Shown here: positions 51,763 to 60,570 of the stretch, piece by piece
How positions within the stretch are numbered: position 1 is the first letter of the stretch
Layout: each line of letters starts with the position of its first letter
Origin: Rhodobacteraceae bacterium (ex Bugula neritina AB1)
Lineage (GTDB): Bacteria > Pseudomonadota > Alphaproteobacteria > Rhodobacterales > Rhodobacteraceae
Direction: 5' to 3'
NCBI GenBank assembly: GCA_001730095.1
Contig: MDLF01000074.1
Span: 475,454-539,453 of the forward strand
Length of the DNA: 64,000 nucleotides
Notes under the pieces: model-generated
What the model was told of the DNA's origin: nothing
The model's database searches: none
The model's input: only the letters and a program-made list of their open reading frames with translations
Position numbers and translations under genes: made by a program

Positions 51763-52610
51763 TGAGCAAAAATCTGACATTGGAAGACCCGCTGGGCAAG
51801 GTGATCGTTGTCACCTCAGGCAAGGGCGGCGTTGGCAAGACCACAACTTCTGCGGCAATCAGCGCCGAGCTGGCGCGGCGCGGCCACAAGACAGTGGTGA
51901 TCGATTTCGACGTGGGGCTGCGCAACCTGGACATGATCATGGGATGCGAGCGCCGCGTGGTTTTCGACTTTATCAACGTCATTCAGGGCGACGCCAAACT
52001 GAAACAGGCACTGATCCGCGACCGGCGACTGGAGAAGCTGGCGGTGCTGCCGACCTCGCAGACCCGCGACAAGGACGCGCTGACCAAGGCAGGTGTCGAG
52101 ACCGTGCTGGAAGAGCTGCGGCAGGAGTTCGATTACATCATCTGCGACAGCCCGGCAGGGATCGAACGCGGCGCCCAGATGGCGATGCATTTTGCCGATG
52201 AGGCGATTATCGTCACCAACCCCGAAGTGTCCTCGGTGCGCGACAGCGACCGGGTGCTGGGATTGCTGAACAGCATTACTGACCGCGCCGGTAAAGCCGA
52301 CGCAGACCCCATAAGGGCGCAGGTGCTGATTACCCGCCATGACAAGGCCCGCGTCAACAGCGGCGAGATGATGACAGTAGAGGATGTGCTTGAAGTTCTG
52401 GCGGTGCCGCTGTTGGGGATCATCCCCGAAAGCAAAGCCGTGCTGCGCGCCTCGAACCTGGGTGTGCCGGTGGTGCTGGATGCCCCCTCGGCGGCAGCGA
52501 CGGCCTATGAGGATGCGGCAGGTCGGCTGATCGGCGATCAGATCGAAATGCGGATTGCTGCAGACCCGCGCCGCGGGCTGCTGCAGCGGCTGTTCCGGCG
52601 GGCGGTGTAA
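51762..52610 (+). CDS. minD: Septum site-determining ATPase MinD
   Basis: 282 residues. The deviant Walker A KGGVGKT (residues 21-27) identifies a ParA/MinD ATPase; further motifs are VVIDFDVGLRNLDMIMG, DSPAGIERGAQMAMHFADEAIIVTNPEVSSVRDSDR. The C-terminus RRGLLQRLFRRAV is the amphipathic membrane-targeting helix. It cooperates with MinC and MinE, and is translationally coupled to minC. Confidence 0.97.
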   Translation: MSKNLTLEDPLGKVIVVTSGKGGVGKTTTSAAISAELARRGHKTVVIDFDVGLRNLDMIMGCERRVVFDFINVIQGDAKLKQALIRDRRLEKLAVLPTSQTRDKDALTKAGVETVLEELRQEFDYIICDSPAGIERGAQMAMHFADEAIIVTNPEVSSVRDSDRVLGLLNSITDRAGKADADPIRAQVLITRHDKARVNSGEMMTVEDVLEVLAVPLLGIIPESKAVLRASNLGVPVVLDAPSAAATAYEDAAGRLIGDQIEMRIAADPRRGLLQRLFRRAV

Positions 52611-52614
52611 GCGG

Positions 52615-52878
52615 ATGTTTGGCTTTTCTCTCCGCCCCCGCAAAGCCTCGGCCAGCACCGCGAAGGAACGGTTGCAGATCCTTCTGGCGCATGAGCGCAG
52701 CGGCTGCGGCGGCGCCCGCCCCGACTGCCTGCCGCAGCTGCAGCGCGAGATCCTGAACGTGATCCGCCGCCATATGCAGATCGGTGACGAGGCGATCGAC
52801 ATCCGCATGGAGCGCGGCGACGAGCTGTCGAGTCTGGAGATCAACATCGAGTTTCCCGGGAAGCTGGGATTGAATTAG
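52615..52878 (+). CDS. minE: Division topological specificity factor MinE
   Basis: 87 residues: N-terminal amphipathic helix MFGFSLRPRK, MinD-binding region ASTAKERLQILLAHER, and the topological domain LPQLQREILNVIRRHMQIGDEAIDIRMERGDELSSLEINIEF. It stimulates MinD ATPase to give oscillation. It begins 4 bases after minD. A GC-rich inverted repeat GGCCCCGGGGGCC follows the stop. Confidence 0.95.
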   Translation: MFGFSLRPRKASASTAKERLQILLAHERSGCGGARPDCLPQLQREILNVIRRHMQIGDEAIDIRMERGDELSSLEINIEFPGKLGLN

Positions 52879-53414
52879 GCCCCGGGGGCCCTGGGGTGGT
52901 TCTGCCTGCCCTGGACCTTTGCCTGAGCGGCGCATCAGTGGCTCAGGACAGAATTTGAAATTCCGGCGCGGCATCCCCACCCCTATACCGTGCCGGATCA
53001 GGGCAGGATTATCCTGCCCGTGCTGTCATGGGTCTTCCGCACTTGCCCTGCGGGAGGCCCATGGCACGCCTTACGGCCAACCTTGCGGCCCGCTTCAATT
53101 CTACGCTGCGGTGTTCATCGCGGTTGGCGCATTTGCGGTGTTTCTGTGCCTAAAGCCTCGGCGCTGCCGACGCCCGGGCACAGCGGCCCCTGCGTGCCCA
53201 GCATGCTGAGGAGCTGCCCCCAGGGCGCAGCATCTATGCTGACCCTGGCGGGACTGTGCGAACCGGGCCATGTAGCGAAAGCTGTTGTTTTCAGGAACTT
53301 TTGCAGCATTAACGGCTGAAAGATGCGGCGGCGGCTGCGGATTTTGCGCGGTGGCCTGCGCAGGCTGCAAGGCTGGCTCTTGCTGCCGCCGGCATTTGCA
53401 CCCATATCTGTGCC
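52879..53414. other. 536-bp gap between minE and the M48 protease gene
   Basis: Contains the perfect hairpin GGGCAGGA-TTA-TCCTGCCC at 53001-53019 but no convincing gene. One plus-strand frame (52919-53209) includes a possible membrane helix (FYAAVFIAVGAFAVFLCL), without homology or a good ribosome binding site. Confidence 0.5.
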
Positions 53415-54101
53415 ATGCTGCGCCTGTTGCCCATACTTCTGGCTGTCGCCTATGGCCTGATGATGTACCGGATTTCTGTCTGGCGCACCCATAGGGAGCT
53501 TGACCAGCGCTCAACCGAACTGGCCGACCCGAAACTGAAAGCACTGACGGACCGGCTGGCAGCGGCACTGAATGTGGCGCGTATTCCCGTGCATATTTAT
53601 GAAACCGACCCGGTTAATGGTCTGGCAGCACCCGACGGGCGGATTTTCATCACCCGCGGCTTCTACCGGAAGTATCAGAACTGCGAGGTCAGCGCCGAGG
53701 AGATTGTCACTGTTATTGCCCATGAGCTGGGCCATGTCGCGCTGGGGCATGCGAAGAAACGGATGATTGATTTCTCTGGCCAGAATGCGCTGCGCACCGC
53801 GCTGATGATGATCCTGGGGCGGTATATCCCGTTTATCGGACCATGGATTGCCGGGGTGCTGACGGGGCTGCTGGCAGCGCGGCTGTCACGCGGGGACGAA
53901 TATGAAGCGGATGAATATGCTGCAGCGCTGCTGACAAAGGCAGGCATTGGCCTGGCGCCGCAGAAGAGCCTGTTTGCCAAGTTGGAAGAGCTGACGCAAG
54001 CGCGCGCGGGCATGGCGCCAGCCTGGCTGATGAGCCATCCCAAGACCGAAGAGCGCATCGCCGCGCTGGAGCGGCTGGAAGCCAAATGGGCCAAAGGCTG
54101 A
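53415..54101 (+). CDS. M48 family zinc metalloprotease
   Basis: 228 residues. Zinc motif HELGH at 103-107 in VTVIAHELGHVALGHAKKR; third ligand in SRGDEYEADEYAAALL; MSHPKTEERIAALERL at the end is typical of M48. The N-terminus (LRLLPILLAVAYGLMMYRI) is a signal anchor and a hydrophobic segment near residues 122-148 may enter the membrane. A role in envelope or membrane protein quality control is likely. Confidence 0.9.
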   Translation: MLRLLPILLAVAYGLMMYRISVWRTHRELDQRSTELADPKLKALTDRLAAALNVARIPVHIYETDPVNGLAAPDGRIFITRGFYRKYQNCEVSAEEIVTVIAHELGHVALGHAKKRMIDFSGQNALRTALMMILGRYIPFIGPWIAGVLTGLLAARLSRGDEYEADEYAAALLTKAGIGLAPQKSLFAKLEELTQARAGMAPAWLMSHPKTEERIAALERLEAKWAKG

Positions 54102-54120
54102 GCAAGTGGCGTGGCCAGGA

Positions 54121-54140
54121 TTGAGGGGCCGGCCCCTCAA
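54121..54140. terminator. 20-bp perfect palindrome, likely bidirectional terminator
   Basis: TTGAGGGGCC followed by GGCCCCTCAA, 20 bases after the M48 stop and before the stop of a convergent lipoprotein gene. It is followed by a copy of the dispersed motif (54143-54170). Confidence 0.6.
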
Positions 54141-54234
54141 ACTCCCCGGAGTATTTTCAGAAAGATGAAACAACAGGCAGCCCCACTGTTTCCGCAGGTT
54201 TTGCTGCGGGGCCGCGACTGCCTGAACTGTGACG

Positions 54235-54717
54235 TTACTGAACGTCATACTCCTGTTTGAAACCCGCCAGCGTGCCGCCTGTGACCAGATGATCCAGGAA
54301 AATCTGCCGCTGGTAGCCATATAGCGCGTTCAGGAACTTGATTTCCTCTGGCGTCATTTCACGGCGGGTATAGCCCTGTTCCTCCAGGCATTTGTCGATG
54401 GCGCGACGTTCGCCATTGGCCCGGATATGGTGTTCGTTGGCCGCAATGATCGCCGGGCCGATGATCAGCCCGCCCCAGAGCACACCGCCGATGTAGCTGC
54501 CGGTGACCGCGTTTTTGCCGCCCGCAGGCGCGCGCGGGCCACAGATCCGCACCGCCTCATGCGCCTCGGAGATCGACTTGCCGGGCTGAGCCGGGACCGA
54601 AGGCACCGGTGTCTTGGCGCAGGCTGACAGCCCTAACACTGCCGCAAAAGCCAACCCGCTCAGGGTGCGGGAGGGAAAACGGTTTGGCACTACGGCGCGG
54701 CAAGGTTTTGTCGGCAT
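54235..54717 (-). CDS. Uncharacterised lipoprotein (160 aa)
   Basis: Signal MPTKPCRAVVPNRFPSRTLSGLAFAAVLGLSAC with lipobox LSAC. The mature part contains a glycine-rich hydrophobic stretch (TGSYIGGVLWGGLIIGPAIIAANEHH) of the glycine-zipper type, then a charged helical tail. Two Cys occur after the lipobox (VRICGP and DKCLEEQGY). AGGGATC precedes the ATG. No function is known to me. Confidence 0.8.
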   Translation of the reverse strand: MPTKPCRAVVPNRFPSRTLSGLAFAAVLGLSACAKTPVPSVPAQPGKSISEAHEAVRICGPRAPAGGKNAVTGSYIGGVLWGGLIIGPAIIAANEHHIRANGERRAIDKCLEEQGYTRREMTPEEIKFLNALYGYQRQIFLDHLVTGGTLAGFKQEYDVQ

Positions 54718-54835
54718 ATTTGATCCCTGGCAAATGCAGTTAATTCAAGCTTTTCAGCTTGATAAACGCGGCTGACCCGAACAGCCAAGCGAAAATCCGG
54801 CAGACTGCCGAGCAATTTTTCCGGCTGTGGTTCTG

Positions 54836-55378
54836 TTACCGCGCCAGCGCCTTGGCGAGCCGCGGCAGGCGGGCTTTCTTCAGCAGAGGGCGGATGTCCC
54901 AAATGCCGCCTGAAAGCCGATTCGCCTCGGCCAGCACCCTGGCGCCAAGTGCCTCCATACCAGCGCTGTCCTGCAGCCAGAACCCATAGAGCAGTTCATC
55001 CGGGCCCAGGCGCTCCAGCCCTTCTTCCGCCAGGGTGTGGCGGGGAAAGTCCTTGTTGTTCAGCGTCACGATCGCGTCGGCATGAATCGCGATGGCGGCA
55101 GCCAGAACATGCACGTCGGCGCTGTCAGGCAGCCAAAGGCGCGCCGCTATGCCAGGTGCTGGGGCGGTTTCCGCCTTGGGCCAATGGGCGCGGAGCAATG
55201 CCGTTTCTGCTGCTGCCTGTGCGGCACCTTCCGGGCCGAGTTTCAGCGCTGCGCGTTCCCATTCCTCCAGAATGCGGGCGGACCACAGGGGGGTGAAATG
55301 CCCCAGCCGGGCTGCCCCCAGCAGCATTTCCCGCATCACCGTCGGATAGAGAACACATGTGTCCAGGAGCAGCTTCAC
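54836..55378 (-). CDS. PIN-domain protein
   Basis: 180 residues. Acidic PIN active-site residues: D6 in LLLDTCVLYP, E in ILEEWERA, and the pair in LPDSADVHVLAAAIAIHADAIVTLNNKDFP. PIN proteins are metal-dependent RNases. The start is GTG at 55378, 6 bases after the rlmI stop, so it is co-transcribed with rlmI. There is no antitoxin-like gene, and the protein has a C-terminal extension (about 40 residues), so this is not a typical VapC. Confidence 0.85.
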   Translation of the reverse strand: MKLLLDTCVLYPTVMREMLLGAARLGHFTPLWSARILEEWERAALKLGPEGAAQAAAETALLRAHWPKAETAPAPGIAARLWLPDSADVHVLAAAIAIHADAIVTLNNKDFPRHTLAEEGLERLGPDELLYGFWLQDSAGMEALGARVLAEANRLSGGIWDIRPLLKKARLPRLAKALAR

Positions 55379-55384
55379 CGCGCG

Positions 55385-56599
55385 TCAGTCCAGCCGGAAG
55401 AACACGGCCTTCAGATAGCCGCTTTCGGCCAGCTGCGGCAGCTGCGGATGGTCAGGGCCTGCGTATCCGGTGTGAATAAGGGCAGCCCGGCGCCCGCCCT
55501 TGCCGATACCGCGGGCCGAAGCATTGCGGAACCTGGAAAGATCCGCGGCGTGAGAGCAGGAGCAGAGGCCGAGATAGCCGCCGGGCTTGACCAGCGGGGC
55601 TGCCAGTTTGGCAATGCGTTCATAGGCGCGCAGACCTGCCTCCAGGGCCTGTTTGGAGGGCGCAAAAGCAGGCGGGTCGCAGATCACCACATCGAACGTC
55701 TCCCCTTCTGCTGCCAGAGCAGCCAGCACATCAAAGGCATCGCCCTGGCGGGCGGTGAACCTGTCCTGATAGCCGTTGGACGCGGCGCCCTGAGACGCCA
55801 GCTCCAGCGCGGCGGCTGAGCCGTCAACGCAGGTGGCATGCCCTGCCCCGCCCGCCAGCATCGCCAGGCCAAAGCCGCCGACATGGGAGAACACATCCAG
55901 CACCTTGGCGCCGGGTGCCGTGAGGCGGGCGGCAAAAGCGTGGTTTTCGCGCTGATCAAAGAACAGTCCGGTTTTCTGGCCACCGGTGAGATCCGCCATA
56001 TAGGTGGCACCGTTCATCTGAACCGGAAGCGGCGCTGTGGGCGCTTGGCCCAGCAGGGGCAGGCTGATGTCATCCAGGCCTTCCAGCCCGCGGGTGCGGC
56101 CGGAAGCATTTTTCAGGATCACTTCCGCGCCGGTGACCTCTGCCAGAGCAGCAGTCAGCATGTCCAGATGGGTCTCAGCCCAGGCAGCATTCGGCTGTAC
56201 TGCGCAGGCCGTGCCGAAGCGGTCGATCACCACACCGGGCAGACCGTCGGATTCCGCATGCACCAGCCGGTAGAAAGGCGCATCATAAAGCCGTTCACGC
56301 ATTTCCAGCGCGCGGGACAGGCGGGCGGCGAACCAAGCCTGGTCAATCACCGCCTCCGGGTCGCGGTCCAGCATCCGGGCAATGATCTTGCTTTCAGGAT
56401 TGACCGAAACCAACCCCAGCGGCGTGTGCGCCTCATCCTCCAGCACCGCAAGGGTTCCAGGCGCCAGATTGCGGGTGCGGCGGTCGGTGACCAGTTCATT
56501 GGCATAAACCCAGGGAAACCCGTGCCGGATGGCGCGGGCGTTCGACTTGGGCTTCATTTTCACGCGGGGGCGCCGGAGCGCGTCAGGAGAGGCTGTCAT
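55385..56599 (-). CDS. rlmI: RlmI-like 23S rRNA (cytosine) methyltransferase
   Basis: 404 residues: N-terminal PUA domain (RAIRHGFPWVYANELVTDRR...PLGLVSVNPESKIIARMLD), an intermediate domain, and a SAM-binding Rossmann domain: GQKTGLFFDQRENH, VLDVFSHVGGFGLAMLAGGAGHATCVDGSAAAL and the catalytic CDPPAFAPSK. RlmI makes m5C in 23S rRNA, though paralogues may have other sites. The gene for a PIN protein follows directly. Confidence 0.88.
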   Translation of the reverse strand: MTASPDALRRPRVKMKPKSNARAIRHGFPWVYANELVTDRRTRNLAPGTLAVLEDEAHTPLGLVSVNPESKIIARMLDRDPEAVIDQAWFAARLSRALEMRERLYDAPFYRLVHAESDGLPGVVIDRFGTACAVQPNAAWAETHLDMLTAALAEVTGAEVILKNASGRTRGLEGLDDISLPLLGQAPTAPLPVQMNGATYMADLTGGQKTGLFFDQRENHAFAARLTAPGAKVLDVFSHVGGFGLAMLAGGAGHATCVDGSAAALELASQGAASNGYQDRFTARQGDAFDVLAALAAEGETFDVVICDPPAFAPSKQALEAGLRAYERIAKLAAPLVKPGGYLGLCSCSHAADLSRFRNASARGIGKGGRRAALIHTGYAGPDHPQLPQLAESGYLKAVFFRLD

Positions 56600-56797
56600 G
56601 CGGCTCTCTTAGCCTTAAGAACCGCGCAGGGAAAGAGGCCCCCGCAGTTCCCCCTTGAGGGCGGGCGGCGCCACGGAAGTCGACCATGCGCCGAACGCCG
56701 CATTCCCGGCGGCATAGAAACCCGTGGTCTCATATCAGCTGGAGGCACCTATGACTGCAGTCGCAAAGCGGCGCCCCGGCACCGCCCTGCATGTCTG

Positions 56798-57070
56798 TCA
56801 CCGCTCGCGTGAACGCCAGCCGCCACGGCGGCGGGGTTTTTCAGCGCCTTGCAGCCCGTCGCCCAGCACCACGGTCATCGGATGGTCCGGGTTTGCAGCA
56901 CCGTAAAGGTCCAGCAATGCCTGGATGTCAGCGCGGCTGTCGCGGGCCGCATCCATTCCCAAGGCCCAGTCAAAGAAAATGCTGCGGCATTGGGCATCTG
57001 TGATGCCTTCGATCCGGTAGGATTCGTAGATCAGACCGCGCGGGTCCTGTTCAGTGCTGCCCGTCTTCAT
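56798..57070 (-). CDS. Conserved small protein overlapping glnE
   Basis: 90 residues from ATG 57070 (AAGGGAAG upstream): DPRGLIYESYRIEGITDAQCRSIFFDWALGMDA, then HPMTVVLGDGLQ and a basic tail RRRGGWRSRER. The start overlaps the 3' end of glnE by 20 bases, so it is coupled. I recall similar small proteins near glnE in related genomes, without known function. Confidence 0.78.
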   Translation of the reverse strand: MKTGSTEQDPRGLIYESYRIEGITDAQCRSIFFDWALGMDAARDSRADIQALLDLYGAANPDHPMTVVLGDGLQGAEKPRRRGGWRSRER

Positions 57071-59840
57071 CCGCTGCTTCCCTTTCCAAGGTTTCGCCAA
57101 TCAACGCAGCACAGCGGCTGTAACGGGCCTGCAGCTCCTGCTCCAGCGCCTCCAGCGTGTCAAAGCCGGTGGCACGGCAGAGGAACCGCGCCCCGACCTC
57201 GCCCAGGGTTTCAGCCTCGATGGCCTTGCCCGAGAGCAGCCGGGCCGCGCATTGCACGGACCAGAATAAACGGTAACCAGCGGCAAGATATTCCGCATCC
57301 GCGTCATTTAGCCATCCGGCAGCGACAGCGCCGCGCAGACCGGAAGGAACATCGCGGGCAACCGACGGTGAGGTCAGTGTTCCCGCCTGTGACATCAGCT
57401 CGATATCCATCATCCGGCCCGCACCGTTCTTGGCATCCCACACGCCCGTCGGCGACTTGGCTGCGGCCAGACGGCTGCGCATCTGCGCAACCTCCGTCAG
57501 AACCTTTGCCCGGTCCCGGGGCTGGCTGAGAAACCGGGCGCGGAATCCTTCGATCTCGGTGGCCAGACCGCTGTCGCCCGCAATGACACGGGCGCGGGTG
57601 AGCGCCAGATGCTCCCAGGTCCAGGCCTCATTTTCCTGGTAGTGGGTGAACCCCGGCAGGCTGACGGCAACCGGCCCCTGGGTACCGGAGGGACGCAGGC
57701 GCATGTCGACCTCATACAGGCGACCCTGCGCCATCGGCGCCGACAGCGCGGTGACAAAGGCCTGCGTGAGGCGCGCGAAAAAGGGCCGCGTTGCGAGTGG
57801 ACGCTTGCCCTCCGACATCTCGGCTCCGCCCGGGTCGTAGATCACGATCAGGTCGAGGTCGGACTGCGAATTGATTTGCCCTGCCCCCATTGAGCCCATC
57901 GCCAGTACAGCCGCACCGCGTCCTGGCGGAGGACCGTGTTTCCTTGCGAAATGCGCCACCACCTCAGGCGAGATCCCAGCGATAACCACCTCTGCCAGCT
58001 CAGCATATTGGCTGCCGGCCTGATGGCCGCCGATCAGCCCGCGCAAATGATGCACGCCGATGCGGAAATGCCATTCCTTGCACCAGCGGCGGGTGGCATC
58101 AAGCCGAGCCTCATAGTCGTTCTCCAGTTTCAGCCGCGCCTTTAGCTCTGCCCGCAGCTTGGCCTGCCCGGGCCAGGGATCAAAGAAAGAGCCACCGATC
58201 ACCGCATCAAACACACCCGAATTGCGCGACAAAAACGCGGCCAGATCGCGAGAAGTGCCGGCCACATCGATCAGAAGATCAATGAGCTGCGGGTTTGCAC
58301 CGAACAGCGAAAACAGCTGCACGCCCGCAGGCAGCCCGGCCAGGAAACCGTCCAGCGCAAGCAAGGTTTCCGCCGGTTTGGCAGTCTTGGCAACGCGCGA
58401 CAACAGCTCTGGCTTCAGCCCCTCGAAGATATGCGCCCCGCGTGACGAACGCAGTGCCGGATAGGTTGGCCAACGGGCGATGATGGCGCCGTCCAGCTCT
58501 GCCGTATCTTCTGCCAGCGCCGCGGGCGGCGGTGCCGCACCGGGAGAGAAGAACCCCTCTGTCAGCTCGTGGACCTGTTCAAGCCGGGTCCTGATTTCCG
58601 CCTGCAGCTCTGCCGGATCCCGGTCCATCAGACAGGCGATGCGGGCGATCCCGTCTTCGGATTTCGGCACCCGGTGAGTCTGGGCGTCATGCACCATCTG
58701 GATACGGTGTTCGACCTCGCGGTGGGCGCGGTAATGGGCTGTAAGAGTTTCCGCTACGTCCTGCGGCACCCAGCCCTTGGCCGCCAGCGCCGCCAGCCCT
58801 TCGACGGTACCGCGCAGACGCAGGCCTTCATCGCGCCCGCCCGCAATCAGCTGCCGCGTCTGGGTGAAGAATTCAATCTCGCGGATGCCGCCGCGGCCCA
58901 GTTTCATGTCGTGGCCCGGCACGTTCAGAGCGCCGCCGGTCCCTTTGTTTTCGCGGATCCGCAGACGGATGTCATGGGCGTCCTGAATCGCCGCGAAATC
59001 CAGATGCCGACGCCAGACAAAGGGACGCAGGGTGTTCAGAAACCGCTCGCCTGCCGCAAGATCCCCGGCGCAGGCGCGCGCCTTGATATAGGCGGCGCGC
59101 TCCCAGGTGCGCCCCAGGCTTTCGTAATAGCGCTCTGCAGCCTCCGTCGCCAGGCAGACGGGTGTGACTGCCGGATCCGGGCGCAGCCGCAGGTCGGTGC
59201 GGAACACATACCCATCGCCGGTCCGGTCGCTGAGGGTGGCGCACATGTTCTTGGTTGCGCGCACCATGCCCTGGCGCGCCTCATAGAAATCATCCGGATC
59301 GAAGCGGGTTTCGTCAAACAGGCAAATCAAATCGATGTCGGAGCTGTAGTTCAGCTCATGCGCGCCCATCTTGCCCATCGCCAGAATGGTAAGCCCGCCC
59401 GCAGTCGCAACGTCGTCTTCAGTCAGGCCCGGCAGTTTCTTGCGCCGGATCAGATTGGCGATCTCCGCCTTGATGGCCACATCCGCGCATAACGCTCCGA
59501 AGTCGGTGAGCGCGGCGGTCACCTGCTCCAGGCTCCAGCCACCTGAGAGATCACACAGCGCCGTCAGCAGCGCCAGTCGCCGTTTGGCCTGGCGCAGGCC
59601 CGGTTTCAGGGCCGCTGCTTCCAATGCGCGGCACTCCGCAAAGACCTGCTCTACAGCGGCCTGAGGATTGTGCAGCGCCTCTGGCAGCCAGTCTGCCTCG
59701 CGCGCCGTCAGCTCCTTCAAATAGGGACTGGAGCCGCAAGCCCCCGCCACCAGTTCGGCAAGATCACCGGACAGAGACGGCACCAGCGTCCGCGCCTCGG
59801 CGCCAAGCAGTGGGTCAAAGGGGCGGGGAATGCGGGACAT
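57051..59840 (-). CDS. glnE: Bifunctional glutamine synthetase adenylyltransferase/adenylyl-removing enzyme
   Basis: 929 residues. GlnE adds and removes AMP on glutamine synthetase in response to PII. Both nucleotidyltransferase domains are present: GAHELNYSSDIDLICLFDE (N-terminal, adenylyl removal) and GAGQINSQSDLDLIVIYDP (C-terminal, adenylylation), with the linking segments GRGGIREIEFFTQTRQL and NGAGRMMDIELMSQ. The start is ATG at 59840 (MSRIPRPFDP). The 3' neighbour overlaps by 20 bases. Confidence 0.96.
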   Translation of the reverse strand: MSRIPRPFDPLLGAEARTLVPSLSGDLAELVAGACGSSPYLKELTAREADWLPEALHNPQAAVEQVFAECRALEAAALKPGLRQAKRRLALLTALCDLSGGWSLEQVTAALTDFGALCADVAIKAEIANLIRRKKLPGLTEDDVATAGGLTILAMGKMGAHELNYSSDIDLICLFDETRFDPDDFYEARQGMVRATKNMCATLSDRTGDGYVFRTDLRLRPDPAVTPVCLATEAAERYYESLGRTWERAAYIKARACAGDLAAGERFLNTLRPFVWRRHLDFAAIQDAHDIRLRIRENKGTGGALNVPGHDMKLGRGGIREIEFFTQTRQLIAGGRDEGLRLRGTVEGLAALAAKGWVPQDVAETLTAHYRAHREVEHRIQMVHDAQTHRVPKSEDGIARIACLMDRDPAELQAEIRTRLEQVHELTEGFFSPGAAPPPAALAEDTAELDGAIIARWPTYPALRSSRGAHIFEGLKPELLSRVAKTAKPAETLLALDGFLAGLPAGVQLFSLFGANPQLIDLLIDVAGTSRDLAAFLSRNSGVFDAVIGGSFFDPWPGQAKLRAELKARLKLENDYEARLDATRRWCKEWHFRIGVHHLRGLIGGHQAGSQYAELAEVVIAGISPEVVAHFARKHGPPPGRGAAVLAMGSMGAGQINSQSDLDLIVIYDPGGAEMSEGKRPLATRPFFARLTQAFVTALSAPMAQGRLYEVDMRLRPSGTQGPVAVSLPGFTHYQENEAWTWEHLALTRARVIAGDSGLATEIEGFRARFLSQPRDRAKVLTEVAQMRSRLAAAKSPTGVWDAKNGAGRMMDIELMSQAGTLTSPSVARDVPSGLRGAVAAGWLNDADAEYLAAGYRLFWSVQCAARLLSGKAIEAETLGEVGARFLCRATGFDTLEALEQELQARYSRCAALIGETLEREAADEDGQH

Positions 59841-60570
59841 TGTCAAACCAGTCGTCATGACCTGAAGACTGAGCTGCAGGCCGGGGCGCGTCAATGGCCG
59901 AATTGCCGCGCTGCCGCATAGGTTTACTTTGGGTCAGGAAAACCCGAATAGGTGACGGTCAACAGTTAAGATATTACTAACGATACGGTTATGCTCCCGT
60001 TGCGAATCCATTTCGAAGTAGAGAGTGTTTTTGTTTCCGGCGGCTGTCCGGATCGGCCTGTGTTTTCAAACAGGTTCAGGCGGCGGCAGTTTCAGCACTG
60101 CCTCTCAGACAGTCGCGCAGCCGGAGCATAACCGCGCATCTTCCCGGCATTCAGACAAACCGCCGCAATTTGCGTGTTTGGAGACAGTTGATTGTGCCGT
60201 GGGCACAAGACCCCGGGGGGCGCCAAACCAAAAGTTCCTCAGGACGATTTAAGGTTGGAAGCCGCCCCCCTGCAATCTCCCTGCAGGTAGATTTTCAAGG
60301 GACATCACCTATCGGTCCTGACTGGCAGAAGACACCGTCCACAGGATTGCCAAGCCCCATGCTGTCAAAAGAAAAAAGCGCGGCAATCAGAGAGCCTGGC
60401 GGCACGCGCAGCCCCCCCCCAAGAACCTGAAAAACTCGCATGCCTGCGCCCCTGCTCGGCGCGAGATGACAAGTTGGCTGCTGCCCGCACCCGCAGGATC
60501 CGATTAGGGTAATCACCCCATGTCCCGCTTCTGCGCCTCTGGTTAACGTTACGGCAAGAGATCGGCAATT
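59841..60570. other. 730-bp gap before the RTX lipase gene
   Basis: No gene is supported. Contains an AT-rich stretch at 59965-60030 likely to hold a promoter, a hairpin TTGTGCC-GTG-GGCACAA (60192-60208) and CCTGCA-N7-TGCAGG near 60271. The length suggests complex regulation of the secreted lipase, or a small RNA. Confidence 0.5.

Noticed and set aside
50332..51780. 482-codon reading of the small membrane protein gene extending through minC
   Set aside because: Only the last 122 codons show membrane-protein character and a ribosome binding site at 50700; the upstream part is antisense to minC.
52919..53209. 96-codon frame after minE with a hydrophobic stretch
   Set aside because: Cys/Arg/Pro-rich ends, no ribosome binding site and no family; the hydrophobic stretch alone is not enough.
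54836..55378. VapBC-type toxin-antitoxin module
   Set aside because: The PIN protein has no antitoxin-like neighbour; it follows rlmI directly and carries a C-terminal extension, so a housekeeping nuclease is more likely.
60025..60252. 75-codon frame in the gap before the lipase gene
   Set aside because: No ribosome binding site, no domain and mixed composition; treated as non-coding.
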